Assembly: GCF_018219815.1 (NCBI RefSeq)
Contig: NZ_JADMKU010000015.1
Coordinates: 1 to 64,000, forward strand
DNA from: Thalassovita aquimarina
GTDB lineage: Bacteria; Pseudomonadota; Alphaproteobacteria; Rhodobacterales; Rhodobacteraceae
Length of the DNA stretch: 64,000 nt
Reading direction: 5' to 3'
The translations under genes were made by a program, and so were the position numbers. Position 1 is the first letter of the stretch. Every line of letters starts with the position of its first letter. Positions 1-8,329 of the stretch are shown here, in pieces. The notes beneath the pieces were generated by a model that worked only from the letters and a program-made list of their open reading frames with translations, was not told where the DNA came from and searched no databases.

Positions 1-126
1 GGTCAGACATTTTACCGCTCGTTTTTCGAACGGTGAATCACGCCACCCGGCGGAAATCAATGGGTCCTGACCCTAGGCACCTAGAAACCCTATCCATTTC
101 TACAAATACACTGCCAACCATAGCCC

Positions 127-234
127 ACGCGCCCGGTCCGGGGTGGGTGCGGAACGCGCCCGGTCCGGGGTGGGTGCGGAACGCGCCCGCCCATGGGGCG
201 GGTCGGGCGCGTAGCCTGATGCTTTGCATCAGGC
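127..234. repeat. Tandem 27-bp repeat followed by two inverted repeats
   Basis: Two identical 27-bp units (127-153 and 154-180) are followed by the first nine bases of a third. An inverted repeat follows (CGCGCCCG at 182-189 against CGGGCGCG at 204-211). A second, perfect 9-bp stem with a 3-nt loop lies at 214-234 (GCCTGATGC TTT GCATCAGGC). The block lies just beyond the stop of the minus-strand dehydrogenase gene, so it could end that transcript, although no T-tract follows on that strand. The remainder of 1-261 shows no gene. The stretch near 60-75 (GGGTCCTGACCC) is a short palindrome of unknown meaning. Confidence 0.7.
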
Positions 235-261
235 TTTGGGATGGGCGGCACGGGGAGTTCC

Positions 262-1620
262 CTACCCGCAATCCGCCAGTTTCCGGCCGGTTTTCGCGGC
301 GTCCAGCAACAGGGGGCTGATCCGCCATTCGGCCGGGTCTTCGGCGGCGAAGGCCTGCAGCCGCGCGACGATATGCGCCGCGCCCAGCGTGTCGGCGTAA
401 TGGATCAGCCCGCCGCGCGCGCGCGGGAAGCCCAAGCCGTGCACGCTGACCAGGTCGATGTCGCTGGCCCGCCGCGCGGTGCCGTCGCGCAGGATTTCCG
501 CCGCCTCGTTGATCATCGCCAGCAGCAGGCGTTCGCGGATTTCGTCGTCGCTGAAGGCCCGGCGGGTGACCTTGGCGAAATAGGCTTCCTCCAGCACCAG
601 ATCCTCGAGCAGTGGGTCGATCACCTTGCCGCCGCCACCCGGGTAGCGGTACCAGCCCACCCCCACCTTGCGGCCCAGCCGGCCCTCCTGCACCATGCGG
701 TCGGAAATCGGGATGTAGCGGCGCGCTGGATCGCGGTGGGCATCGGCGCGGCGTCTTTCGGCATAGGCGATGTCGAGCCCGACCTGATCCTGCGCCTCGT
801 AAGGGCCCATCGCGAAACCGAACGCCTCCATCGCTTCGTCCAGTTCCCACGGATTGGTGCCGTCCATCAGCAGGATATCGGCCACCTCGAGGCAGCGCGC
901 GGTGAGGCGGTCGCCGATGCCGCCCTTGCCGGGGCGGACCGGCACCGGGATCTTTCCCAGCCGCCGCACCAGCGCCAAACCGGTGGCCAGCGCGGTGCCC
1001 GAGGTGGCCGGGGCGCGGGCGATTTCCACCAGCGTCGTCCGATCGGCGGGGATGGAGAAATGCAACCCGAGCAGGCGCGAGGGATCGTTCAGGCCTGCCC
1101 CGATAGCGGCGAAATCGGTCGTGGCGCTGCCGGAGGCAAGGATCGCGCCCGCCGGCATGTGCCGTTCCAGCGTCCGGAACATCCCCGGCTCGTCCGCCGG
1201 GTTTTCGGGACAGGCCACGATTGCCAGCATCGCGGTAGCCGCCGCGGCGATGTCGTTGCCGGTGCGTAGCCGGGCGGTGGCCTCCGCCGCGCCGGTCACG
1301 CCGCTTTCGCGTTCGATCCGGGCGCGGCGGTCAAGATGGTCGCGGGCCCGCTGCAGATCCGCGGCGTCGTCATCCAGCAACAGCACGCTGAGCCCGGCCC
1401 CGAGGAGTTCCCGGGCAATGCCCACCGCCATCATGCCGCTGCCCAGCACCGCGACGGTGTCCAGCGCCACCGGGTCGGCTCGCAGCCCGTCCGGCGCCGT
1501 GGCGGCCCGTTCGGCCCGGTCGATGTGGCGCAGTGCCCGGCCATCCGGCCCCGTCGTCGCCGAGCTGCGCCGTGGTATCCTGCCCCCCTGCCCCGCGCGA
1601 TCCGCGGCGCGGCGGGTCAT
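262..1620 (-). CDS. 3-hydroxyacyl-CoA dehydrogenase, FadJ-like without hydratase domain
   Basis: This 452-aa protein probably oxidises the 3-hydroxyadipyl-CoA-type intermediate downstream of the box pathway. Residues 1-50 look like the linker that joins hydratase and dehydrogenase domains in FadB/FadJ proteins. A Rossmann domain begins at about residue 55 (VAVLGSGMMAVGIA). The catalytic His is at 187 (LGLHF) and Glu at 199 (LVEI). The usual catalytic Asn before Arg reads Asp (D237, GIGDR). A second FadJ-type C-terminal domain follows (GFPRARGG near 398-404). The crotonase half of FadB/FadJ is missing. The ATG overlaps the boxR stop by 4 bp, so the two are translationally coupled. The substrate is inferred from context. 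Confidence 0.88.
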   Translation of the reverse strand: MTRRAADRAGQGGRIPRRSSATTGPDGRALRHIDRAERAATAPDGLRADPVALDTVAVLGSGMMAVGIARELLGAGLSVLLLDDDAADLQRARDHLDRRARIERESGVTGAAEATARLRTGNDIAAAATAMLAIVACPENPADEPGMFRTLERHMPAGAILASGSATTDFAAIGAGLNDPSRLLGLHFSIPADRTTLVEIARAPATSGTALATGLALVRRLGKIPVPVRPGKGGIGDRLTARCLEVADILLMDGTNPWELDEAMEAFGFAMGPYEAQDQVGLDIAYAERRRADAHRDPARRYIPISDRMVQEGRLGRKVGVGWYRYPGGGGKVIDPLLEDLVLEEAYFAKVTRRAFSDDEIRERLLLAMINEAAEILRDGTARRASDIDLVSVHGLGFPRARGGLIHYADTLGAAHIVARLQAFAAEDPAEWRISPLLLDAAKTGRKLADCG

Positions 1621-2534
1621 TCGATGAAACCGCGCTCTTCGATCAGCGTCAGCAGGCGGCGCAGCGCGACATCCTCGGACACGTGCGAGGTGTCGAGCAT
1701 GGCCTCGGCCCGCTCGTACAGCACCTCGCGGCTTTGCAGGATCGATTTCAGCTGCGCCATCGCTTCGGGATTGCCGGCCATCGGACGTTCGTCGCCCTGG
1801 GCGCGGACCCGGTCCATGTGTTCCTCGGGGGTGGCCTTGAGCCAGATCGTGTGGAAGCGCGACAGCAGCTTGCCGTAGGTGCCCGGTTCTGCAACGATGC
1901 CGCCTGCGACGGCAAGCACCACCTTGTCATGGGTCGCCACCACCCGGTCCAGCGCGTCGGTTTCCAGTTTGCGGTACCCTTCCTGCCCGTACAGCGCCAT
2001 GATCTCGGACACCGGCATGCCGGCGTGATCCTCGATTTCGCGGTTCAGTTCCAGGAACGGGATGCCCAGGTCATCGCCAACGCGGCGCCCCAGCGTCGAT
2101 TTGCCCGCCCCGCGCAGACCGATCAGGCAAATCCGCGACGCACGCAACGATCCCTCGGCTTCATAGGACAGCAGCCGGGTCACCGCCTTGCGCGTTTCCC
2201 GGTCGGCCGAGCGGTAGAGTTCGGCGATCCTCTGCACGTCGGAATTCCACGGGTCCTCTTCGCCCACCAGCCATTCGATGCGGTGATCGAGAGCATCGGC
2301 CACCCGTTTCAGCAACCCGATCGAGATATTGCCCGCGCCGCTTTCCAGCTGCGCCAGATAGCGCGGCGACACGCCGGAAAGTTCGGACAGCACGCGGCGC
2401 GGGATGCCCTTGCGTTCGCGCACCCGGCGCACCCGCTGCCCGACTTGGGACAACAGTTCCGCGGCGGCCTCTTCGGCGGATTTCACAGTGTCGGGACCGG
2501 TCACTTTGCCGCTGAATGTGGTGATTTCCGCCAT
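1617..2534 (-). CDS. boxR: BoxR/BzdR-type regulator (XRE HTH plus shikimate-kinase-like domain)
   Basis: This is the transcriptional regulator of benzoyl-CoA degradation. The family fuses an N-terminal XRE helix-turn-helix to a shikimate-kinase-like domain that senses benzoyl-CoA. The HTH spans about residues 29-90, and a P-loop GLRGAGKST lies at 139-147. I start at the internal ATG at 2534 (MAEITTFSG, 305 aa). It has GAGG five bases upstream, whereas the ATG at 2561 lies inside a TGCA-type operator. The gene is coupled to the dehydrogenase gene by a 4-bp overlap. The operator just upstream suggests autoregulation, as known for BzdR. Confidence 0.92.
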   Translation of the reverse strand: MAEITTFSGKVTGPDTVKSAEEAAAELLSQVGQRVRRVRERKGIPRRVLSELSGVSPRYLAQLESGAGNISIGLLKRVADALDHRIEWLVGEEDPWNSDVQRIAELYRSADRETRKAVTRLLSYEAEGSLRASRICLIGLRGAGKSTLGRRVGDDLGIPFLELNREIEDHAGMPVSEIMALYGQEGYRKLETDALDRVVATHDKVVLAVAGGIVAEPGTYGKLLSRFHTIWLKATPEEHMDRVRAQGDERPMAGNPEAMAQLKSILQSREVLYERAEAMLDTSHVSEDVALRRLLTLIEERGFIE

Positions 2535-2546
2535 GCCGACCTCGAG

Positions 2547-2560
2547 TGTAATATAATGCA
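2547..2560. promoter_or_regulatory. Putative BoxR operator before boxR
   Basis: The site reads TGTA-ATATAA-TGCA, one mismatch from the TGCA-N6-TGCA pattern described for BzdR operators. It ends 13 bp upstream of the chosen boxR start codon, a position suited to autorepression. The same pattern recurs at 7717, 7830, 11211, 11264 and 12576. Confidence 0.55.
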
Positions 2561-2618
2561 TATCATAGGTGAATGACGGCGCAAATCAATCATCCAGCCC
2601 ATCAATGCGCCCGGTTTC

Positions 2619-3074
2619 CTAGCCGGACTGCGCCGCGGGAATCCGGGCTTCCACGATCCGGCGGATTTCTTCGGGCGGGGGCGACTTACGGAACTTGTCG
2701 GCTATTGTAAACACGTTGACGAAGCGGCCGGAAAAACAGGTCACGCCATCCTGCACCCCATCGACCCGGAATTCGACCGAGGTGTCGCCCAGCCGGGTCG
2801 GCCAGACGTGACAAATCAGCCGGTGCCGGGGGGTCACCGGGGCGGTGAAATCGAGCGACATATGCACGAAGGGCGTGCCCATATTGCGGTCCAGTTCCAT
2901 CTGGAACCAGCCGTCCCCCCCAAGGTGATGTTCCCACCAGCCATTGATCGCATCGAGCGCGAACCACGGGATGCGCGCGGTATAGGCGATCCGGGCCGGG
3001 TCGCAATCCCCCCAAGTCACCCGGATTTCGTGCCGGTACGCGGTTTCGGGACGGCCCGTGTCAGTAGGTTTCAA
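2619..3074 (-). CDS. 4-hydroxybenzoyl-CoA thioesterase-family hotdog protein
   Basis: This 151-aa single hotdog-fold acyl-CoA thioesterase has the 4HBT signature WGDCDPARIAY; the probable catalytic Asp is D25. Its N-terminus overlaps the end of boxA by 14 bp, so it is the last gene of the boxC-boxB-boxA transcript. Hotdog thioesterases are common in aromatic-CoA clusters. A likely role is hydrolysing non-productive benzoyl-CoA or ring-cleavage CoA esters to release CoA. This role is inferred from position, and the true substrate cannot be read from the sequence. Confidence 0.85.
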   Translation of the reverse strand: MKPTDTGRPETAYRHEIRVTWGDCDPARIAYTARIPWFALDAINGWWEHHLGGDGWFQMELDRNMGTPFVHMSLDFTAPVTPRHRLICHVWPTRLGDTSVEFRVDGVQDGVTCFSGRFVNVFTIADKFRKSPPPEEIRRIVEARIPAAQSG

Positions 3075-4248
3075 CGTGGTACCTGCCTTCTTCGCGCATC
3101 ACGTCGCGCAGGGCGACCCATTGTTCACCAAGGCTTTCGGCGATCGAGGCGAAGGCCCTGTCGACCCCGTCCTCCATGCCGCGCAAGCCGCAGATATAAA
3201 TATGGGTTTTCGGGTCCAGCAGCAGGTCGGCGACCTTATCCTGTTCCTGAACGATCCGGTCCTGCACGTATTCCTTCGGTTCCCCTTCGAGCCGGCTATA
3301 GACCAGGTGCTGGTCCAGCAGGTCCTGCGGCACCTTTTTCAGCGGCCCGAAATAGGGCAGGCTTTCGGGTGCCCGGGCGCCGAAGAACATGGTCATGCCG
3401 CCCGATTTGCCGCCGACCGTGCGCTGCCGGCGCATGGTGAAGGCGCGCATCGGCGCGGATCCGGTGCCGGTGCAGATCATCAGCAACCGTGCCTGCGGAT
3501 CGTCGGGCATCAGGAAGGTGGCGCCGAACGGGCCGGTTATCCTGACCTCGTCGCCCGGCTTCAGGTCGCAGACATAGTTTGAGCACAGCCCGTTTTCTTC
3601 CCGTTTCACCGTCAGCGAGAGATTGTTGAAATTCGGCCGCTCGCCGTCGCGCGGGCTGGAAATCGAGTAAAGCCGCGGCAGGTGCGGATTGCCGTTTTCG
3701 TCCGCGCCCGGCGGGATGATCCCGATCGACTGACCTTCCAGCACCGGGAACGGCGTCGCGCCCAGATCAAGGATGATGTGGCGCACGTCGTGACCGGGGT
3801 CGTCGGTCAGGCTGTAATTGCCCTGCACCCGGGCGATGGCGGGCTTGCCCAGATTGTACATGTTGACGCTGGGCTTGGCGGCGGTCGCAGGCGCCCTGGC
3901 CTTGCCCCCTGCCCCCTTGTGCGCATCGGCCAGCAGCGCGGCCATCGCATCGTCCAGCGCCTCGACCGAGGTGGCGGCCTCGTCGAGCCCCAGATCGTCC
4001 TGCCCGGGCAATTCGTCCCAGGAAAACTGATCGTCCATCGAATAGGGGGTCGCCACCACCCGCCATTCGTCGATCGACCCGGTCGGGCAGACCGGGATGC
4101 AATCCATGCAGAAATCACAGGCCTCGGCATCCACCACCACGTTGTTGTCGTCATGGTGGATCGCGCCCAGCGGGCAGGTCATTTCGCAGGTGTAGCAGCG
4201 AATGCAGATTTCGGGGTCGATCAGATGTTGTTTGACCGGCTTGTTCAT
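3061..4248 (-). CDS. boxA: Benzoyl-CoA 2,3-epoxidase reductase component BoxA
   Basis: BoxA passes electrons from NADPH to the oxygenase BoxB, which forms the 2,3-epoxide of benzoyl-CoA. From the ATG at 4248 the protein is 395 aa. It has an N-terminal 2[4Fe-4S] ferredoxin domain (Cys 15, 18, 21, 25 and 44, 47, 50, 54), then a ferredoxin-NADP reductase module with RLYSISSPRDGE (FAD) and CTGTGSAPMRAF (nucleotide) motifs and the aromatic terminus HVETY. A longer reading from 4473 runs through the upstream small gene in another frame and is not real. The ATG overlaps the stop of the 57-aa Cys protein (ATGA). Confidence 0.95.
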   Translation of the reverse strand: MNKPVKQHLIDPEICIRCYTCEMTCPLGAIHHDDNNVVVDAEACDFCMDCIPVCPTGSIDEWRVVATPYSMDDQFSWDELPGQDDLGLDEAATSVEALDDAMAALLADAHKGAGGKARAPATAAKPSVNMYNLGKPAIARVQGNYSLTDDPGHDVRHIILDLGATPFPVLEGQSIGIIPPGADENGNPHLPRLYSISSPRDGERPNFNNLSLTVKREENGLCSNYVCDLKPGDEVRITGPFGATFLMPDDPQARLLMICTGTGSAPMRAFTMRRQRTVGGKSGGMTMFFGARAPESLPYFGPLKKVPQDLLDQHLVYSRLEGEPKEYVQDRIVQEQDKVADLLLDPKTHIYICGLRGMEDGVDRAFASIAESLGEQWVALRDVMREEGRYHVETY

Positions 4249-4418
4249 TCCGCGCTCTCCCGCTTCAGCAGGGCATCTGGGACCGTCATCATGTCGATCA
4301 GGACCCGGCACAGGCCCTGGCAGCCGGTGCATCCGATACAGGGGCCGTCCATCTTGATCAGTTGCTGGCCGATCTCCGCAGTGCGCGGGGCGTAGCCGGA
4401 AAGTCGTTGCGCTTCCAT
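4245..4418 (-). CDS. 57-aa CxxCxxCxxxC protein between boxB and boxA
   Basis: This small protein starts at the ATG at 4418, preceded by an AGGAG ribosome site, and ends in a 4-bp ATGA overlap with boxA. That arrangement argues that it is translated. Residues 27-37 read CIGCTGCQGLC, exactly the C-x2-C-x2-C-x3-C spacing of a [4Fe-4S] ferredoxin cluster, but only one set is present and Arg replaces the usual following Pro. There is no signal peptide. BoxA already carries two clusters, so this could be an extra electron carrier, an assembly factor or a subunit of BoxAB. I do not recognise a named family. Confidence 0.75.
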   Translation of the reverse strand: MEAQRLSGYAPRTAEIGQQLIKMDGPCIGCTGCQGLCRVLIDMMTVPDALLKRESAE

Positions 4419-4500
4419 GGTCGGTCTCCTGCTGTTGGTCCTTCGTCCATTCCGTGCCGGCAAGGCGGCGCACCGCCTTGCCCGTCTTTTCGCGTGAGGC

Positions 4501-5952
4501 TCACGCCATGTGCAGTTTAACGTATTCGAAATCGCCCGGCTTGTTGTCGATGCCGACTTTCGGCGCAGCGATCCAGCTGGCGTACTGGCCCGGTTCGTAG
4601 ACCGGTTTCATCAGCGACTGGATGTAGTCGCCATCGGCATGGGTCGGCAGCCAGTTCTTCACGCCCTCGTCATATTCCGCGCCGGACACCAGCACGCCGT
4701 CGGGATTGAAGTTATGCCCCGAGAAGACGCCGATCTGGCGGTGGAAGGATTCATGCGGCAGTTTCAGTTCGAACTGGATCCCGGCTTTTTCGATGATCTT
4801 GTTCCAGCGGCCGACACCGCCCGAGGCGTCCCGGGTGTAATCGTCGCGCAGGCGCATGTTGATCGCGGTCAGCGCCGGAACGTCCTTGCGCACCACCTTG
4901 CCGTCTTCCAGATCCCACACCGTGTAGGTGTCGTTCTTCAGCATGTGGTCGTCGTCGAGCCGGTGTTCCTGGTAGCGGCCCTTGATCCCGGCATTGAAGG
5001 CGTTGGCGGCATTGGTCGACACTTCCTGGCCGAACAGGTCCAGCGACAGGGTGTAGTGCAGGTTCAGCTTCTTCTGGATCGTCGGCAGGTCGATCACGCC
5101 GTAGCTGCGGATCTTGTCGATATCGTAGGGATCTTCGATACCGTGTTCGTTCATCACCTCGCAGGTCTTCTGGATGGTGCGGCCGACGCCGGTTTCGCCC
5201 ACGAACATGTGGTGCGCCTCTTCGGTCAGCATGAAGCGGCAGGTGCGCGACAACGGGTCGAAACCCGATTGCGCCAGGCTTTCCAGCTGCATCTTGCCGT
5301 CGCGGTCGGTGAAATAGGTGAACATGAAGAAGGACAGCCAGTCCGGGGTTTCCTCGTTGAAGGCGCCCAGCATGCGCGGCGCTTCTTCCGACCCCGAGGA
5401 ACGGCGCAGCAGATCATCGGCTTCTTCGCGGCCGTCGCGGCCGAAATACTTGTGCAGCAGGTAAACCATCGCCCAGAGGTGACGGCCCTCTTCCACGTTG
5501 ACCTGGAACAGGTTGCGCATGTCGTAAAGCGACGGCGCCGACAGCGCCAGGAACCGCTGCTGTTCGACCGATGCCGGTTCGGTGTCGCCCTGGATCACGA
5601 TCAGGCGCTTGAGCAGGTTGCGGTATTCGCCCGGCACTTCCTGCCAGGCCGGTTCGCCGGCATGTTCGCCGCAGGGGATGCGGCGGTCTTCGACCTCGGG
5701 AGCCAGCAGGACGCCCCAGCGGTATTCCGGCATTTTCACATAGTCGAACTTGGCCCAGCCCTTCGGATCGACCGAAACGGCGGTCCGAAGATAGACCAGC
5801 GATTGCTGGAAATTGTCGGGGATCAGGTCGTTCCACCAGTTGATGTAGCCCGGATGCCATTTTTCCAGCGCCTTGAGCACGCGCTTGTCGGAGCTGAGGC
5901 CGACATTGTTGGGTATCTGGGTGTCATAGCTGACATTGATCAGGTCGAGCAT
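4501..5952 (-). CDS. boxB: Benzoyl-CoA 2,3-epoxidase oxygenase component BoxB
   Basis: This is the class I-like di-iron oxygenase that epoxidises the benzoyl-CoA ring with O2 and electrons from BoxA. The ATG at 5952 follows AGAGGAGG and gives 483 aa. Putative di-iron ligands lie in EEGRH (154-158) and TEEAHH (243-248), with E130 and D219 as further candidates by analogy to known BoxB. Length and motifs match the family throughout. It lies 76 bp after boxC, across two small hairpins, and 82 bp before the small Cys-rich gene. It is cytoplasmic. Confidence 0.96.
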   Translation of the reverse strand: MLDLINVSYDTQIPNNVGLSSDKRVLKALEKWHPGYINWWNDLIPDNFQQSLVYLRTAVSVDPKGWAKFDYVKMPEYRWGVLLAPEVEDRRIPCGEHAGEPAWQEVPGEYRNLLKRLIVIQGDTEPASVEQQRFLALSAPSLYDMRNLFQVNVEEGRHLWAMVYLLHKYFGRDGREEADDLLRRSSGSEEAPRMLGAFNEETPDWLSFFMFTYFTDRDGKMQLESLAQSGFDPLSRTCRFMLTEEAHHMFVGETGVGRTIQKTCEVMNEHGIEDPYDIDKIRSYGVIDLPTIQKKLNLHYTLSLDLFGQEVSTNAANAFNAGIKGRYQEHRLDDDHMLKNDTYTVWDLEDGKVVRKDVPALTAINMRLRDDYTRDASGGVGRWNKIIEKAGIQFELKLPHESFHRQIGVFSGHNFNPDGVLVSGAEYDEGVKNWLPTHADGDYIQSLMKPVYEPGQYASWIAAPKVGIDNKPGDFEYVKLHMA

Positions 5953-5970
5953 TTGTTTCCTCCTCTGGGA

Positions 5971-6007
5971 GGTGGGTTGCAGCCCCACCCTGCCGGCTTA
6001 AGCAGGG
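5971..6007 (-). promoter_or_regulatory. Paired hairpins in the boxC-boxB spacer
   Basis: Two adjacent stems are visible: GGTGGG/CCCACC (5971-5976 and 5984-5989) and CCCTGC/GCAGGG (5988-5993 and 6002-6007). They share a base or two, so only one may form at a time. No T-tract follows, so they are more likely mRNA-processing or stability elements than a terminator. Confidence 0.4.
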
Positions 6008-6028
6008 CCGGATCACCCCACCATTCTG

Positions 6029-7690
6029 TCACACACGTTCCATATTGTAGTCGCCCCGGATGCCGGTGCCGTAGCGCTGCAGGGCGCCGTCCGGGCCGAC
6101 CGCGTTGGGGCGATTGAATATCCAGTTCTGCCAGGCAGTCAGCCGGCCGAAGATGCGGGTTTCCATGGTTTCCGGCCCGGCGAAGCGCAGGTTGGCTTCC
6201 ATCCCGGTCATCGCGTCGGGCGAGAAGCTGGCGCGTTCTTCCATGAAGACGCGGATTTCGTCTTCCCAGTCGATATCGTCGAGGATCATGGTCACAAGTC
6301 CCAGATCGTCGGCCTCTTGCGCCTCCAGCGCATCGCCCTTGGCACCCGCGGCCCTGTCCACCGCTTCGGGTTCCCCGAGGAAACGGGTCTGCAGGCGGGT
6401 CAGGTCGTTGCCCATCGGGAACGGGCCGAAATTGGCGTCGGTCAGGGTGACGGTGGCAAGCGGACGGTTATCGCCTTCGAATTCGTCCTCCATCATGTAG
6501 CTGCGATCCACCGCGAACAGGATTTCGGCAAAGATGCCGGTAAAGCAGGACCCGTGTTCGACCAGCGCCACCATCGAGCGCGAGGTCACGTCGATCCGCT
6601 TGAGGATCCGCTTCCAGTATTTCAGCACCTCATTGGCCAGCCAGTGATCGGCGTTTTGCATCAACAGCGCTTCATGCGAGACCAACCGTTCCGGATCGCC
6701 CTGGGTGCGGAACACCAGCAGGCCCAGTTCCATTTCGTTCAGACGCAGGTGCAGGATCGCGTCGTCCAGTTCGCGGGCGACCCGCAACATGTAAGCCTGA
6801 TCGCCCTCAGCGGTGAAGGCATCCATGTCGGCGGGGGCGTCGGCCTCAGGGCCGTGAATGGTAATGGTGGCGGTGCGTCCCTTGCGATCGACCACGACCT
6901 CGACCGCGGAATAGGTGAGCGAACCGTCCTCGGCGATGGTGCGGTTCAGCGGGGTCAGCGCGATCCCCTGCTCCACATCCGGCTTGGACGAAGCCGCCGC
7001 GAATTCCCGGGCACGTTTCTGCACGGTGTCGTCGAACTTGGAATTCGGGATCACCTCGTCGACAAGTCGCCAGTCCTTGGCCCGCTTGCCGCGCACGCCT
7101 TCCTCGATCGAGCAGAAGATGTCGGCGCGGTCACGGCGCACCTTGCGCTTGTCGGTGACCCGGGTCAGGCCGCCGGTGCCGGGCAGCACCGCCAGCAGCG
7201 GCACCTCGGGCAGCGCGACGGCGGACGAACTGTCATCGGTCAGCATGATATGGTTGCAGGCCAGCGCCAGTTCGTAGCCGCCGCCGGCGCAGGATCCCTT
7301 GACGGCGGCGATGTATTTCTGCCCGGAATCTTCCTCGGCCGCCTCATAGGTGTTGCGGGTTTCGTTGGTGAACTTGCAGAAGTTAACCTTGTGACCATGC
7401 GCCGCGCCACCCAGCATGCGGATATTGGCGCCGGCGCAGAACACCTTGTCCTTGGCCGACTTCATCACCACGACCTTGACCTCGGGATGTTCGAACCGCA
7501 TCCGCTGAACGATATCGGACAGTTCGATATCCACCCCCAGATCGTAGGAATTCAACTTCAGCTTGTAGCCGTCGAACAGGCCGCCGTCTTCGTCCACATC
7601 CATGTAGAGGTTGGCGACGGGCCCGTCATACTCCACCCGCCAGTGGCGGTACTTGCTGGGGTCGGTCTGGAAGTCGATGACCTTGGTCAT
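6029..7690 (-). CDS. boxC: Benzoyl-CoA-dihydrodiol lyase BoxC
   Basis: BoxC hydrolytically opens 2,3-epoxybenzoyl-CoA to 3,4-dehydroadipyl-CoA semialdehyde plus formate. The 553-aa protein has the usual family length and is a duplicated crotonase-type enzyme. The first half contains FCAGANIRML and the oxyanion segment CAGGGYELALAC; the second half has LVEHGSCFTGIFAE. An AAAGGAG ribosome site precedes the ATG. It is the first gene of boxC-boxB-(Fe-S)-boxA-thioesterase. A TGCA-type operator lies 27-40 bp upstream of the start codon. Confidence 0.96.
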   Translation of the reverse strand: MTKVIDFQTDPSKYRHWRVEYDGPVANLYMDVDEDGGLFDGYKLKLNSYDLGVDIELSDIVQRMRFEHPEVKVVVMKSAKDKVFCAGANIRMLGGAAHGHKVNFCKFTNETRNTYEAAEEDSGQKYIAAVKGSCAGGGYELALACNHIMLTDDSSSAVALPEVPLLAVLPGTGGLTRVTDKRKVRRDRADIFCSIEEGVRGKRAKDWRLVDEVIPNSKFDDTVQKRAREFAAASSKPDVEQGIALTPLNRTIAEDGSLTYSAVEVVVDRKGRTATITIHGPEADAPADMDAFTAEGDQAYMLRVARELDDAILHLRLNEMELGLLVFRTQGDPERLVSHEALLMQNADHWLANEVLKYWKRILKRIDVTSRSMVALVEHGSCFTGIFAEILFAVDRSYMMEDEFEGDNRPLATVTLTDANFGPFPMGNDLTRLQTRFLGEPEAVDRAAGAKGDALEAQEADDLGLVTMILDDIDWEDEIRVFMEERASFSPDAMTGMEANLRFAGPETMETRIFGRLTAWQNWIFNRPNAVGPDGALQRYGTGIRGDYNMERV

Positions 7691-7716
7691 GGACGGTCTC
7701 CTTTCATCTCGTTAAG

Positions 7717-7730
7717 TGCACTATAGTGCT
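7717..7730. promoter_or_regulatory. Putative BoxR operator before boxC
   Basis: TGCA-CTATAG-TGCT contains the perfect 12-bp palindrome GCACTATAGTGC (7718-7729). It sits 27-40 bp upstream of boxC, where a bound repressor would block initiation. It fits the TGCA-N6-TGCA BzdR pattern with one mismatch. Confidence 0.6.
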
Positions 7731-7826
7731 CTATTCATCATCGTAAAGCAGGATATTGCAGATATTCAGCCAAGCTATTTCAATTATTGGCAATTTTTCC
7801 GCAACAATCGCATTTCAATCTTCGTA

Positions 7827-8309
7827 CTATGCATTATGATGCATATTTTTTCCATCAGACTCGATCGACACCACCGCTCGAACCCCCGCCAGATCCGCGC
7901 GACCCAGCCCGAGAATCAGCGCGCCGCCGCGACCGAAGGCTTCTTCCGTCAGATCGTCCGCCAGGCGCAGCAGACGCTGCGCGGCGGCAGGCCGGTCCAT
8001 GACACGCTTCAGCGCGGCATTGGCGAACTGTATCACCGCCTGCGCCAGCAGTTTCTCGGCGCTGTTGGGCGGGCAGGCCATCCAGACCGGCTCCAACACT
8101 TCATGCGCCTCCCAGAAGAAACCTTCGCGCAGCAGATCAAGCCCGATCCGCCAGGCAGGACTGCCACCGGGGTCTGGCATGGCTTCCGTCACCGTGGCCC
8201 TGATCGGATCGAACAGATCGCGCGGGTGGCGTGGCGTCCGCCCCGGCAGATAGGCATGGGGCGGCCGCCAGGCGAACAAATCCGCTTCGCTTGCAGCCCG
8301 GTCCATCAT
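7827..8309 (-). CDS. DUF309 domain protein in the box cluster
   Basis: This 160-aa helical protein has the DUF309 hallmark FFWEAHEVLEPVW at about residues 64-76. No enzymatic activity is established for this family. The start is the ATG at 8309, with GGAGG five bases upstream; an alternative ATG lies 3 bp downstream. Reading from 8438 would run back into the hydrolase gene and is rejected. It follows the alpha/beta hydrolase by 20 bp and appears to end the ligase-hydrolase-DUF309 unit. Its last codons overlap a perfect TGCA-N6-TGCA operator (7830-7843). Confidence 0.85.
   Translation of the reverse strand: MMDRAASEADLFAWRPPHAYLPGRTPRHPRDLFDPIRATVTEAMPDPGGSPAWRIGLDLLREGFFWEAHEVLEPVWMACPPNSAEKLLAQAVIQFANAALKRVMDRPAAAQRLLRLADDLTEEAFGRGGALILGLGRADLAGVRAVVSIESDGKNMHHNA
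7830..7843. promoter_or_regulatory. Perfect TGCA-N6-TGCA site upstream of boxC
   Basis: TGCA-TTATGA-TGCA is an exact match to the BzdR operator pattern and lies in the near palindrome ATGCATTATGATGCAT. It falls within the last codons of the DUF309 gene, about 140 bp upstream of boxC, and could form a second operator acting with the site at 7717. Confidence 0.6.
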
Positions 8310-8329
8310 CCGTTCCTCCGCCTGCGGGA

